Assembly (NCBI RefSeq): GCF_030246945.1
Contig: NZ_CP126742.1
Location: forward strand, 2,976,001 to 3,040,000
Length of the DNA: 64,000 nucleotides
Direction of reading: 5' to 3'
From: Microbacterium sp. zg-Y1090
GTDB lineage: Bacteria > Actinomycetota > Actinomycetes > Actinomycetales > Microbacteriaceae
The notes under the pieces are model-generated. The model was not told where the DNA came from and made no database searches. It was given only the letters and a program-made list of their open reading frames with translations. Shown one piece after another: positions 33,182 through 42,270 of this stretch (positions are counted from its first letter, which is position 1; each line of letters starts with the position of its first letter). The position numbers and the translations under genes are program-made.

Positions 33182-34573
33182 GTGTCCACGTCCCTCCCCC
33201 CGCAGCCGCTCAGCCCCCTCGACGGTCGCTACCGCGCGGCCGTGTCCGGTCTGGCCGACTATCTCTCCGAGGCCGGCCTCAACCGCGCCCGGGTCGAGGT
33301 CGAGGTCGAGTGGATCATCGCCCTCACCGATCGGTCGCTGTTCGGCACCGCCCCGCTGTCCGAGGCCGACAAGACCGCCCTGCGGCGCCTGTACCGCGAG
33401 TTCGGTCAGAGCGAGATCGACTGGCTGGCCGAGAAGGAGGCGGTGACCCGCCACGACGTGAAGGCCGTCGAGTACCTCGTGCGCGACCGGCTGTCGACGC
33501 TGGGACTGCACGGCATCGCCGAGCTCGCGCACTTCGCCTGCACGAGCGAGGACATCAACTCCGCTTCGTACGCCCTGACCGTGCAGCGCGCCGTCGAGCG
33601 GGTGTGGCTGCCGAAGCTGCATTCGGTCATCGAGAAGCTGCGCGCGCTGGCCGTCGAGCACAAGGATGCCGCGATGCTCTCACGCACCCACGGGCAGCCG
33701 GCGACCCCCTCGACGATGGGCAAGGAGCTCGGCGTGTTCGTCTGGCGGCTCGAGCGCGTCGCCGCGCAGATCGCGGGCGGCGAGTACCTCGCGAAGTTCT
33801 CCGGCGCCACCGGCACCTGGTCGGCCCACGTGGCCGCCGAGCCCGATGTGGACTGGCCCGCGCTGTCGCGCGGCTTCATCGAAGGGCTGGGCATCGGCTT
33901 CAACCCGCTGACGACGCAGATCGAGTCGCACGACTGGCAGGTGGAGCTGTACGACCGCGCCCGCCACGCCGGCGGCATCCTGCACAACCTCGCCACCGAT
34001 GTCTGGACGTACATCTCGATGGGCTTCTTCGCCCAGATCCCGGTCGCCGGGGCCACCGGATCGTCGACGATGCCGCACAAGATCAACCCGATCCGCTTCG
34101 AGAACGCCGAGGCGAACCTCGAGATCGCCGGCGGACTGTTCGGCACCCTCGCGCAGACCCTCGTCACGTCACGGCAGCAGCGCGACCTCACGGACTCCAC
34201 GACGCAGCGCAACATCGGCGTCGCGTTCGGGCACTCGCTGCTCGCGCTGGACAACCTCGAGCGCGGTCTCGGTGAGATCTCACTGTCGCGCGAGGTGCTG
34301 CTGGGCGACCTCGACGCCAACTGGGAGGTGCTGGCCGAGGCGATCCAGACCGTCGTGCGCGCGGAGATCGTCGCCGGCCGCTCGCAGATCACCGACCCCT
34401 ACGCGCTGCTGAAGGACCTCACCCGTGGCCGCCGCGTCGGCGCCGCCGAGCTCGCGGAGTTCGTGAGCGGACTGGACATCGGCGACGCGGCGAAGCAGCG
34501 TCTGCTGGCGCTCACCCCTGCCGGCTACACCGGCCTGGCCGCCGCCCTCGTCGACACCCTGCTCGCGGAGTGA
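33182..34573 (+). CDS. purB: Adenylosuccinate lyase
   Basis: The 463-residue fumarase/aspartase-superfamily enzyme starts LSPLDGRYRAAVSGLADYLSEAGLNRARVEVEVEWI, matching the long PurB type. HFACTSEDINSASYAL, SRTHGQPATPSTMGKEL and the signature GSSTMPHKINPIRFENAEANLEI carry catalytic Ser and His. It releases fumarate at two steps of purine synthesis (SAICAR to AICAR, adenylosuccinate to AMP). The GTG at 33182 has GGAGAC upstream and fits family length; an in-frame upstream start lies inside the phosphatase gene. Confidence 0.96.
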   Translation: MSTSLPPQPLSPLDGRYRAAVSGLADYLSEAGLNRARVEVEVEWIIALTDRSLFGTAPLSEADKTALRRLYREFGQSEIDWLAEKEAVTRHDVKAVEYLVRDRLSTLGLHGIAELAHFACTSEDINSASYALTVQRAVERVWLPKLHSVIEKLRALAVEHKDAAMLSRTHGQPATPSTMGKELGVFVWRLERVAAQIAGGEYLAKFSGATGTWSAHVAAEPDVDWPALSRGFIEGLGIGFNPLTTQIESHDWQVELYDRARHAGGILHNLATDVWTYISMGFFAQIPVAGATGSSTMPHKINPIRFENAEANLEIAGGLFGTLAQTLVTSRQQRDLTDSTTQRNIGVAFGHSLLALDNLERGLGEISLSREVLLGDLDANWEVLAEAIQTVVRAEIVAGRSQITDPYALLKDLTRGRRVGAAELAEFVSGLDIGDAAKQRLLALTPAGYTGLAAALVDTLLAE

Positions 34574-34634
34574 GCATCCGCCCCGCGGGGTGAGCACTCC
34601 CTCCTGCGGGTGAGCCCCGCTCGGGCGGGTGAGC
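34571..34634 (+). repeat. Short tandem repeat of about 20 bases after purB
   Basis: The pentamer TGAGC recurs at 34571, 34591, 34611 and 34630, each of the last three preceded by G/C-rich CGGG. The first copy contains the purB stop codon. The period is 20, 20, 19 bases. The unit resembles TGAGCnnnCCnnCnnGCGGG. Confidence 0.6.
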
Positions 34635-34640
34635 GCGGCG

Positions 34641-34976
34641 TCAGCGCTTGTCGTCGCCGTCCGGCGCCTCTCCGGCGTCGCCGGCGTCACTGCGGTCGGT
34701 GCGCATGACCGGCCCGTCGATGGTCTTGGTCACCTGCGCCGGGTCGACCACGAGGATGAGCAGCGCGACCACGACCAGCGTCGCGATGAATGACACCCCC
34801 GCCACGATGGCGGCGACGACCCATGCCCGCTGGATGTCCTCAGCAGGCCCGGCCTGCAGCGCCCCCATCGACATGAGGGTCACGAGCCCCCCGAAGGCCG
34901 CGGCGGCGAAGGCGAACCCCAGCAGCTGCACGGGCTTGAGCAGCTCGCGACGGGTGGGACGGGTGGGCTCGGTCAT
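34641..34976 (-). CDS. Two-TM membrane protein of unknown function
   Basis: The 111-residue protein has two transmembrane helices (about 17-39 and 49-75) and an acidic C-terminal tail (RSDAGDAGEAPDGDDKR). No family was recognised. The ATG overlaps the stop of the next membrane gene by 4 bases, so the two are probably one unit. Confidence 0.65.
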   Translation of the reverse strand: MTEPTRPTRRELLKPVQLLGFAFAAAAFGGLVTLMSMGALQAGPAEDIQRAWVVAAIVAGVSFIATLVVVALLILVVDPAQVTKTIDGPVMRTDRSDAGDAGEAPDGDDKR

Positions 34977-35644
34977 GACCGACCTCCGGATTCGGTGACG
35001 ACCGGGGGCTGGGCCCCGGTGTCGGTGGGGCGCGGCGAGAACCCCGCGATGCCGAGGAAGACCCCGATGATCGCCGCGTAGGCGCCGAAGATGCCGACGC
35101 CGATGACGGTGCCGGTGAGGGTGAACCAGGAGCCGGCCTCGTCGACGAAGTAGTCCAGACGGTAGCCGGCGGGCACGGCCAGCATCCCGAGCCCGAGGGC
35201 GAGCGTCAGCGCACCGACGACGATGGCGTCACGGGCCTCTCCCCGCTCGACGGCCGTGGCGGGCGAGTCCTCTGCCCGCGCCCGACGGCGGGCGAGGATG
35301 CCGGAGACCAGCTCGGTGGCGCCGCTCGCCAGCGCCCAGACGATGATGAGGACGAAGAACGTGGTGGTGGTGCGCCACCCCGACACCCCGCCGACCATGC
35401 CCGCGAGCAGGGTCAGGATGCCGAGGAGCACGACCGTGCCGCGCCGGCCGGCCGGGTAGACGAGCCAGGCCGACAGCAGCAGCACGAGGGCGGTCGCCAC
35501 GGCGAACCCGCTGAACACCGCCAGGCCGACCACGGCGGAGTGGTCGGGGGTGAACGTGATCATGATCCCCGCGGTCAGCGCGAACAGGGCGCGCGCGAGC
35601 TGCAGGTGGCGCACGTCGAACGTACGGGCGGAGGTGTCGGACAC
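34973..35644 (-). CDS. Multi-pass membrane protein, HdeD-like
   Basis: The 223-residue protein has about seven transmembrane helices arranged in pairs (ALFALTAGIMITFTP, VVGLAVFSGFAVATALVLLLSAWL, VVLLGILTLLAGMVGGVSGW, FFVLIIVWALASGATELVSGIL), a pattern like HdeD-type proteins. GTG at 35644 was chosen because TACACT (a -10-like element on the minus strand, 35689-35684) lies upstream of it and earlier codons would sit in the promoter region; the start is not certain. It is coupled to the small membrane gene downstream. Function is unknown. Confidence 0.65.
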   Translation of the reverse strand: MSDTSARTFDVRHLQLARALFALTAGIMITFTPDHSAVVGLAVFSGFAVATALVLLLSAWLVYPAGRRGTVVLLGILTLLAGMVGGVSGWRTTTTFFVLIIVWALASGATELVSGILARRRARAEDSPATAVERGEARDAIVVGALTLALGLGMLAVPAGYRLDYFVDEAGSWFTLTGTVIGVGIFGAYAAIIGVFLGIAGFSPRPTDTGAQPPVVTESGGRS

Positions 35645-35751
35645 GGCGGAACTCGTCAGCTCGAAGCGAAGGGGAACCCTTCCAGTGTAGTTCGCCCGCG
35701 GCTGGGGTAAGGCTGGCCGCCCTGCCCGTCCGAGCGGCCTTTCCACAGAGC

Positions 35752-35768
35752 GGCAAACATCTGTTGCC
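35752..35768. promoter_or_regulatory. Palindromic candidate operator upstream of the IclR-type gene
   Basis: GGCAAACATCTGTTGCC has 5-base inverted arms (GGCAA/TTGCC) around 7 bases, within a wider TTTCC...GGAAA symmetry. It lies 73 bases before the regulator and between divergent genes, a normal place for autoregulation. Confidence 0.4.
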
Positions 35769-35840
35769 TGCCGGAAACGTGGGCGAAAAGGCCGGTGCAT
35801 CTCGCGTGGATACGTTCGACGCGACCGGAGGAGACCTGCC

Positions 35841-36506
35841 ATGACCGAAGTCGCGACGCGTTCGGCGGAACGCACACTGTCGCTGCTCGCGATCGTGTGC
35901 GAGCGCGGTCGCGTCACCCTCTCCGCCGCGTCCCGCGCGACCGGGCTGGCCCCGAGCACAGCACTGCGACTGCTGCGCACGCTGGAGAAGACCGGATTCG
36001 TGCGCCGCGAGGAGTCCGGCGAGTTCGTCCCCGGCGGGCGGGTGCTGCAGTTCGGTCTGCGCGCACTCGGAGCGGACACCCTGGTCGACCTCGTCTGGCC
36101 GGCGATGCAGCGCATCGTCGCGCTCACCGGGGAATCGGTCTATCTCAGCATCCGCTCCCACGCCGACACCGCCTCCTACATCGCCGCCCTCGAGGGGACG
36201 CGGGCGGTGCGCCACCGGTCGTGGGTCGGTGAATCGATCCCGCTGGCCGGCACCGCTGCGGGTGCCGCCCTGGACGGCGTCGGTCTGACGCGCGGCTACG
36301 CCGTCGCGGAGGGCGAGGTCGAATCGGATGCCACCGCCGTCGCCGTGCCGCTGCGCTCGGGGGGTCGCACGCTCGCGGCCCTCAGCGTCGTCGCCCCGAG
36401 CTTCCGATGCACGCCCGCGGCGATCGAGGCCTGGGGAACGCTGCTGCGCGCCGAGGCCGAACGCCTGCTGACCCCCGTCGACGCCATCCCCGTCGACGCC
36501 GCCTGA
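35841..36506 (+). CDS. IclR-family transcriptional regulator
   Basis: The 221-residue protein has an N-terminal winged helix (SAERTLSLLAIVCERGRVTLSAASRATGLAPSTALRLLRTLEKTGFVRR, about 7-55) and a C-terminal effector domain (RIVALTGESVYLSIRSHADTASYIAALEGTRAVRH; GESIPLAGTAAGAALDG). The effector part is shorter than usual at the end. GGAGGAG precedes the ATG. It lies 81 bases before the ABC transporter operon, so it probably controls it in response to the transported compound or a product of it. A palindrome (35752-35768) upstream may be its site. Confidence 0.9.
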   Translation: MTEVATRSAERTLSLLAIVCERGRVTLSAASRATGLAPSTALRLLRTLEKTGFVRREESGEFVPGGRVLQFGLRALGADTLVDLVWPAMQRIVALTGESVYLSIRSHADTASYIAALEGTRAVRHRSWVGESIPLAGTAAGAALDGVGLTRGYAVAEGEVESDATAVAVPLRSGGRTLAALSVVAPSFRCTPAAIEAWGTLLRAEAERLLTPVDAIPVDAA

Positions 36507-36587
36507 TCCGTCGCCGCTCCCTCGTCCCCCGTCCGCGCCCTCACCCGCCCGAACCCGAATCCGAACCCGAACCGAAGGAAGCCCCGC

Positions 36588-37574
36588 ATGAAGACATCCA
36601 CCCGCGCCGCGGCCGTTGCCGCCGTCGCCACCCTGGCCGCCGTGCTCACCGCCTGCAGCCCGAGCAGCCCCGCCGGGGAGAGCACTCCCGACGCAGCGGA
36701 TGCCACGACGCTGGACAGCGTCACCGTCGGCATCCTCGCCATCGCCGACCTCGTGCCGATCCACATGGGCCTGGAGGCCGGGGTGTTCGAGGAGCACGGC
36801 ATCGACCTCGAGCTGGAGTTCGCCCAGGGCGGCGCGGCCATCGTGCCGGCCGTCGTGTCGGGAGAGTACGACTTCGGCTACAGCAACGTCGTGTCGCTGC
36901 TGGTCGCCCACGAGAACAGCATCCCGATCCAGATCGTCTCCAACGGGTCGAGCTCGTCGGGCGTCGCCGGCGCGGATGCCACCGAGGTCGCGGCCCTCGC
37001 CGACAGCGGCATCGAGGACGCGCTGGACCTGCAGGGCAAGCGCGTCGCCATCAACGCCCTCGGCAACTTCGGCGAGATCACGATCCGCAACTCCATCGCC
37101 GCCGCCGGTGGCGACCCCGATGCCGTGACCTTCGTCGAGATCCCCTACCCCAACATGCCTGCGCAGCTGGCGGCCGGCGAAGTGGATGCCGCCTGGACCA
37201 CCGAGCCCTTCCGCAGCCAGATCCTCGCGGAAGGCGGCGCCATCGTCGCGAGCCCGATGACGGACATGTCCGACAGCTTCGACTCGGCGTACTTCTTCAC
37301 CTCCACCGCGCTGGCCGCCGACGACGCCGATCTGGTGTCCCGCTTCACCGCGGCCGTGCACGAGTCCTTCGCCCTGGCGATGGAGGACGAAGCGGCGACC
37401 CGCGCCGCCCTGGTCGACTTCAACGAGCTCGACGAGGCCACGGCCAAGACGATCGCGATGCCCACCTGGCACCCGGAGATCAACCGCGACGGCCTGGAGG
37501 CCTTGGCCGCCGCCGCGAAGACCTACGGCGTGCTGCGCGAGGACCCCGACTACACGAGTTTCCTCGGCGAGTGA
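36588..37574 (+). CDS. ABC transporter substrate-binding lipoprotein (SsuA/NMT1 type)
   Basis: The 328-residue protein has a signal peptide with lipobox VLTAC (Cys23), then SVTVGILAIADLVPIHMGLEAGVFEEHGIDLELEFAQGG, the NMT1/SsuA-type periplasmic-binding start. GKRVAINALGNFGEITIRNSI and ELAAGEVDAAWTTEPFRSQIL-like AAGEVDAAWTTEPF also fit. It captures a small organic ligand such as a sulfonate, pyrimidine or aromatic acid; which one cannot be told. GAAGGAA precedes the ATG. It leads the transporter operon. Confidence 0.88.
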   Translation: MKTSTRAAAVAAVATLAAVLTACSPSSPAGESTPDAADATTLDSVTVGILAIADLVPIHMGLEAGVFEEHGIDLELEFAQGGAAIVPAVVSGEYDFGYSNVVSLLVAHENSIPIQIVSNGSSSSGVAGADATEVAALADSGIEDALDLQGKRVAINALGNFGEITIRNSIAAAGGDPDAVTFVEIPYPNMPAQLAAGEVDAAWTTEPFRSQILAEGGAIVASPMTDMSDSFDSAYFFTSTALAADDADLVSRFTAAVHESFALAMEDEAATRAALVDFNELDEATAKTIAMPTWHPEINRDGLEALAAAAKTYGVLREDPDYTSFLGE

Positions 37575-38437
37575 TGACCGCGGAACTGCGATCCGCAGCC
37601 GCGCCGCACGCGGAGCGGGAGGCCGTGCAGGCCTCCCGCTCCACCCGGCGGCGGGTCCTGCCGCCTCGGCTGGTGAACCCGCTGCTCGGGGCGGCCGGCC
37701 TTCTCGTCTTCGGCCTCGCCGGCGAGCTGCTGCCGGCCCTCGGGGTCGTACGGCCGCAGGACCTCCCTCCGACGAGCGCCGTGCTGTCGGCGCTGGTCGG
37801 CATGCTCGGCGACGCAACGCTCTGGCAGGCGATCTACGACACGCTCTACGTGTGGGCGCTGGGATTGACGCTGTCGTCTGCGGCGGGGATCGCCCTGGGT
37901 CTCGTGATCGGCCAGCTGCCCCCGGTGCGGCGCGCGACGGCATCCCTCATCGAGATCCTGCGCCCGATTCCGTCGGTCGCGCTCATCCCGCTCGTGGTGC
38001 TCCTGTTCGGGCCGCGTTATGAGTCGGCGCTCGTGCTCGTCGTGTACGCCGCGTTCTGGCAGGTGCTCGTGCAGACCATCTACGGCGCCGCCGACGTCGA
38101 CCCCGTCGTGATGGCGACCGCCCGCTCGTACCGGCTCAGCCTGTGGCGCCGGGTGACGACGGTCATCTGGCCGAGCGCCCTGCCCTTCGTCATGACCGGC
38201 ATCCGCCTGGCGGCCACCGTCGCGCTCGTGCTGACGGTGACCGCGCAGCTGCTCATCGGCACCCCGGGCATCGGCAAGGCCATCGCCCTCGCCGAGTCCG
38301 CCGGCGCGACCGACCGGCTGTACGCCCTCGTGATCGTCACGGGCCTGCTCGGCGTCGCCGTCAACACCGGCATCCGCATCGCCGAGCGCCACCTGCTGCG
38401 CTGGCACAACTCGACCCGGACGGAGCGCGGCGCATGA
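37574..38437 (+). CDS. ABC transporter permease (SsuC/TauC type), first
   Basis: The 287-residue protein has about six transmembrane helices and the EAA loop (VMATARSYRLSLWRRVTTVIWPSALPFVMTGIRLAATVALVLTV). IEILRPIPSVALIPLVVLLFG is the family's conserved stretch. Its N-terminal 40 residues are polar and basic. It overlaps the substrate-binding gene by 1 base and the second permease by 4 bases. Confidence 0.9.
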   Translation: MTAELRSAAAPHAEREAVQASRSTRRRVLPPRLVNPLLGAAGLLVFGLAGELLPALGVVRPQDLPPTSAVLSALVGMLGDATLWQAIYDTLYVWALGLTLSSAAGIALGLVIGQLPPVRRATASLIEILRPIPSVALIPLVVLLFGPRYESALVLVVYAAFWQVLVQTIYGAADVDPVVMATARSYRLSLWRRVTTVIWPSALPFVMTGIRLAATVALVLTVTAQLLIGTPGIGKAIALAESAGATDRLYALVIVTGLLGVAVNTGIRIAERHLLRWHNSTRTERGA

Positions 38438-39225
38438 GACGTTCACGACTGACCGTCGTCGGCAACGCCGTCGCGCTGCCGCTTCTGCTGGCGGTGCTCT
38501 GGTGGGTGGCCAGCGCCGACTCCGAGAGCATCTACTTTCCCTCGCTGCAGAAGATCCTCGGGGCCTTCCCCGAGACCTGGCTCGACGACGGGTGGGGCTC
38601 GAGCATCATCGTCGACGGCGTCCCGTCGGTGGCACGGCTCGCCATCGGCTTCGCCTCGGCCGCCCTCATCGCCGTCGCGCTCGGCACGGCGATCGGACTG
38701 CACCCGCGCCTGCGGGCGTTCGTCGAGCCGGTCCTCGAGCTGGTGCGTGCCATTCCCGGCCCCGTGCTGGTGCCGGTCGTGTCGCTGTTCGCCGGGATCG
38801 GCGACGGCATGAAGGTCGCGGTGATCACGCTGGGGGCGCTCTGGCCGATCCTGCTCAACACGATCGACGGCGTGCGCGGGGTGGACCCGGTCATGACCGA
38901 GACGGCCCGCTCGTACCACCTCAGCCGGCCCCGTCGGCTGATCGCCCTCGTGCTCCCCGCCGCATCGCCGCAGATCTTCGCCGGAATGCGCCAGGGGCTG
39001 TCGGTCGGCATCATCCTGATGGTCATCTCCGAGATGTTCGCGGCCACCAACGGCCTCGGGTTCTCGGTCGTGCAGTTCCAACGCAACTTCGCGCTTCCCG
39101 AGATGTGGACCGGGATCATCGTGCTCGGCACCCTCGGACTGCTCGCCTCCCTCGTCCTTCAGTTCGCCGAGACGCGCGTGCTCCGCTGGTATACGGGGCT
39201 GCGGGCGGCGGACCACGAATCCTGA
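38434..39225 (+). CDS. ABC transporter permease (SsuC/TauC type), second
   Basis: The 263-residue protein has six predicted helices, LVRAIPGPVLVPVVSLFAGIGDGMKVAVI and the EAA loop (VMTETARSYHLSRPRRLIALVLPAASPQIFAGMRQGLSVGIILMVISEMF). It is clearly related to, but different from, the upstream permease, so the channel is probably a heterodimer. It overlaps the first permease by 4 bases. Confidence 0.9.
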   Translation: MRRSRLTVVGNAVALPLLLAVLWWVASADSESIYFPSLQKILGAFPETWLDDGWGSSIIVDGVPSVARLAIGFASAALIAVALGTAIGLHPRLRAFVEPVLELVRAIPGPVLVPVVSLFAGIGDGMKVAVITLGALWPILLNTIDGVRGVDPVMTETARSYHLSRPRRLIALVLPAASPQIFAGMRQGLSVGIILMVISEMFAATNGLGFSVVQFQRNFALPEMWTGIIVLGTLGLLASLVLQFAETRVLRWYTGLRAADHES

Positions 39226-39244
39226 ACCGAAAAGAGTGCGCACC

Positions 39245-40027
39245 ATGCTCAGCGTCACCCACCTCCAGAAGATCTACGGCAGCGGTCCGACCGCCTTCGA
39301 GGCGCTCCGCGACGTGGACTTCTCCGTCCGCCAGGGCGAGTTCGTCTGCCTGGTCGGCCCGTCCGGCAGCGGCAAGACCACGCTGCTGAAGAACATGGCC
39401 GGGCTCATGACCCCCACCGCCGGCGAGGTGGTCGTCGACGGGCGCCGGGTCGCTGGTCCGCCCAAGGGCCTGGCGCTCGTCTTCCAGGAGTACGGCCGCA
39501 GCCTGTTCCCGTGGCTCAAGGTCGGCCAGAACGTCGAGCTGCCGCTGAAGGAGCTGCGTCTGTCGGCCGCCGAACGCCGGCAACGGGTGCGGGACGCCCT
39601 CGAGCACGTCGGTCTCGGCGCGAACGCCGACTCCTACCCCTGGCAGATGTCGGGCGGGATGCAGCAGCGCGCGGCCATCGCGCGGGCGATCGCCTACCAG
39701 CCCAAGGTGCTCCTCATGGACGAGCCGTTCGCCGCCGTCGACGCGCAGACCCGCGCCGACCTCGAAGACCTCATCCGCCGGATCTGGGACGAGCTCGGCA
39801 TCACGACCCTGTTCGTCACACACGACATCGACGAGGCGGTGTATCTCGCGGAGCGCGTCATCGTGCTGTCGTCGTCGCCGACCTTCGTGCAGCGGGAGAT
39901 GATCGTCGACCTGCCGAGGGAGCGCGACCAGCTGACCACCCGCTCGCTGCCGAGGTTCGCCGAGCTGCGGCACGACCTGTATGCCGAGATCCAGCGGGCG
40001 AAGGTCACGACGGCGCCGGCCGTGTGA
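39245..40027 (+). CDS. ABC transporter ATP-binding protein (SsuB/TauB type)
   Basis: The 260-residue ATPase has Walker A GPSGSGKTT, Q-loop FQEYGRSLFPW, signature SGGMQQRAAIARA, Walker B VLLMDEPFAAVD and the switch His in FVTHDIDEAVYLAERV. It powers the two-permease transporter. ATG 39245 was chosen because AAAGAG sits 8 bases upstream; an in-frame GTG at 39236 overlaps that site. It is the last gene of the operon. Confidence 0.93.
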   Translation: MLSVTHLQKIYGSGPTAFEALRDVDFSVRQGEFVCLVGPSGSGKTTLLKNMAGLMTPTAGEVVVDGRRVAGPPKGLALVFQEYGRSLFPWLKVGQNVELPLKELRLSAAERRQRVRDALEHVGLGANADSYPWQMSGGMQQRAAIARAIAYQPKVLLMDEPFAAVDAQTRADLEDLIRRIWDELGITTLFVTHDIDEAVYLAERVIVLSSSPTFVQREMIVDLPRERDQLTTRSLPRFAELRHDLYAEIQRAKVTTAPAV

Positions 40028-40073
40028 GCCGGGACGGCGCTTGGTAGCCTGACCTCCCCACCCCGGGAGGACC

Positions 40074-41228
40074 ATGACCTCGACGCTCCGCCGAGCCCCG
40101 CGCAGGCTCGCCCTCGCGGCGGCGGTCGCGGTCGCGGTCGCCGCCCCGCTGGCCGCCTGTGCTGCGGCACCGCCCGCCGCGCCCACCGCCGTTCCGGCTC
40201 CGGCAGTGACGGATGCCCCGGGGGCCACCGCGACGCCGCGCCCGTCGCCTGGGACCGCAGCGTCCGGCCCGCCGTTCGACGTGGTGACCGGCCTCACGTC
40301 GCCGTGGTCGGTCGTGACGATGGGACGGGACGCGGCGCTGATCGGCGAGCGCGACACCGCACGCGTCTTCGAGTGGACCGCCGGCGGCGGGTTGCGCGAC
40401 GTCGCCGTGATCGAGGGGGTGGCGCACGGTGGCGAAGGCGGGCTGCTGGGCCTCGCCCTCCACGACGGCGAGCTGTACGCCTACGCCACGACGCCCACGG
40501 GCAACCGGGTGCAGGCGTACCCGATCGAGGGCGATGCGGGATCCACGACCCTCGGCTCGCCCCGCACCGTCATCGACGGCCTGCCGGCATCCGGTACGCA
40601 CAATGCCGGGCGCATCGCGTTCGGCCCCGACGGGATGCTGTACGTGCCCGTGGGTGACGCCGGCGATCCCGACGCGGCTCAGGACCCGGATGCCCGAAAC
40701 GGGAAGATCCTGCGCGTCACGCCCGACGGCGACGTGCCGGCGGACAACCCCCGCCCGGGCTCGCCGGTGTACAGCCTGGGCCACCGCAACGTGCAGGGCC
40801 TGGCATGGGCCGACGACGGGCGCCTGTTCGCCAGCGAGTTCGGCCAGAACACCTGGGACGAGCTGAATGTGATCGAGCCCGGCGCGAACTACGGCTGGCC
40901 CACCGTCGAGGGCGCCGCCGGGGCTGCCGGTTTCACCGACCCGGTCGCCCAGTGGCCGACCGCCGCTGCCAGCCCGAGCGGCATCGCGATCGTCGATGAC
41001 ACCGTGCTGATCGCGAATCTGCGCGGTGAGGTGCTGCGGGCCGTGCCGGTGGACGACCCGACGGCCGCGACCGAGCACCTCGCGGGGCGATACGGACGCC
41101 TGCGCGACGTGCTCACCGCTCCGGACGGGCGCGTGTGGATCGTCACCAACAACACCGACGGCCGTGGCGACCCCCGCACCGGGGACGACCGCATCGTCTC
41201 GATCGACCCCGCCGATCTGACCGGCTGA
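40074..41228 (+). CDS. Secreted PQQ-type sugar dehydrogenase (lipoprotein)
   Basis: The 384-residue protein has a signal peptide with lipobox LAAC (Cys29), a Pro/Ala-rich linker and a six-bladed propeller of the GDH/sorbosone-dehydrogenase family: VTGLTSPWSVVTMGRDAALIGERDT, GLLGLALHDGELYAYATT, HNAGRIAFGPDGMLYVPVGDAGDPDAAQ, YSLGHRNVQGLAWADDGRLFASEFGQNTWDELNVI. It should oxidise aldose sugars at the outer face of the membrane. GGGAGG precedes the ATG and TAGCCT (40045-40050) could be the -10 element. It is a single gene. Confidence 0.88.
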   Translation: MTSTLRRAPRRLALAAAVAVAVAAPLAACAAAPPAAPTAVPAPAVTDAPGATATPRPSPGTAASGPPFDVVTGLTSPWSVVTMGRDAALIGERDTARVFEWTAGGGLRDVAVIEGVAHGGEGGLLGLALHDGELYAYATTPTGNRVQAYPIEGDAGSTTLGSPRTVIDGLPASGTHNAGRIAFGPDGMLYVPVGDAGDPDAAQDPDARNGKILRVTPDGDVPADNPRPGSPVYSLGHRNVQGLAWADDGRLFASEFGQNTWDELNVIEPGANYGWPTVEGAAGAAGFTDPVAQWPTAAASPSGIAIVDDTVLIANLRGEVLRAVPVDDPTAATEHLAGRYGRLRDVLTAPDGRVWIVTNNTDGRGDPRTGDDRIVSIDPADLTG

Positions 41229-41270
41229 CGGGCCGGCGCCCTGGCGCTCCCCGCTGCGCGGGAGACCGGC

Positions 41271-42167
41271 TCAGAGGTCGGCGATGACGATCTTGTGCAT
41301 GTCCAGCATGCGGGCGTACGCGCCCGGATGGGCCATGAGCTCCGCCATGTTCTCGGGCAGGATCTGCCAGCTGAGGCCGAACCGGTCGACGAGCCAGCCG
41401 CACTGCTCCGCCTCGGGCACCGCGGACAGCGCCTCCCACAGCCGATCGATCTCCGCCTGGTCGCGGCAGCGCACCACGAGCGACACCCCCGGGCTGAAGG
41501 GCTCGTCCATGTCGACGCCGGAGTCCGCCGCCGTGAACCACTGCCCCTCGAGCTGGAAGTCGGCGTACATCAGCCCGCCGGCCACGGCGGGCCCGGTCGG
41601 CTCGGGGTATTCGGCCACGGTGCCGACCCCGGAGCGATCGAAGAGGTCGATGTAGAAGTCCACCGCCTCGCGCGCCCGGTTCTGCGCCGGACCGTTGAAC
41701 AGCAGCGACGGCATGAGGAAGGGGCGCGGCTCGCCTTCGCCCAGGATCAGCTGCCAGTTGACCCCGTAGCGGTCGCGCAGCCAGCCGTAGCGGGGACTGA
41801 ACGGGTACTCGTCCAGCTCCATCAGCGTCGCGCCGCCGTCGATGAGCTTCTCCCACAACGCGTCGAGAGCGCCGCGAGCGGTGGCGGCATCGCCGGAGAA
41901 CAGCAACGAGTCGAAGTTCACCATGAAGGACACCGAGGCGTTGGGGCGGAACTCCGGCCCCGCGTTGATGAGCATCAGGCGGTACCCGTCGAACTCCACC
42001 TCGATCCCCAGCTCCGCGCCGGCGAACTCGCTCTGGAACCCCGGCAGCCCCTCCGCCGGGTAGCGGGCGGTGACGTCGGCCGTCGCGCCGGGAAACGCGT
42101 CGGTGTAGAAGCGGGCGGCCTCGGCCGCGTTGTGGTCGAACCAGATGTTGGGAACGATCTTCTGCAC
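41271..42167 (-). CDS. Two-domain VOC (PhnB-like) protein
   Basis: The 298-residue protein has two tandem VOC/PhnB-type domains: KIVPNIWFDHNAAEAARFYTDAFPGA with FMVNFDSLLFSGDAATARGALDALWEKL in the first, and MPSLLFNGPAQNRAREAVDFYIDLF with LVVRCRDQAEIDRLWEAL in the second. Each ends with the WQIL/WQLIL strand. Members bind metal or small molecules, but the substrate is unknown. GTG 42167 has AAGGAGG eight bases upstream. An earlier frame start to 42362 is unconserved. It stands alone between two single genes. Confidence 0.88.
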   Translation of the reverse strand: MQKIVPNIWFDHNAAEAARFYTDAFPGATADVTARYPAEGLPGFQSEFAGAELGIEVEFDGYRLMLINAGPEFRPNASVSFMVNFDSLLFSGDAATARGALDALWEKLIDGGATLMELDEYPFSPRYGWLRDRYGVNWQLILGEGEPRPFLMPSLLFNGPAQNRAREAVDFYIDLFDRSGVGTVAEYPEPTGPAVAGGLMYADFQLEGQWFTAADSGVDMDEPFSPGVSLVVRCRDQAEIDRLWEALSAVPEAEQCGWLVDRFGLSWQILPENMAELMAHPGAYARMLDMHKIVIADL

Positions 42168-42270
42168 GGCAGACCTCCTTGTCGAATCCGTCGCGCCCAG
42201 CATCCAACCGGTCACCGGCACGCGCAAGGCCGGGGCCGACACCGGCGCGCACCCCGGCGGGAGGCCTGGA

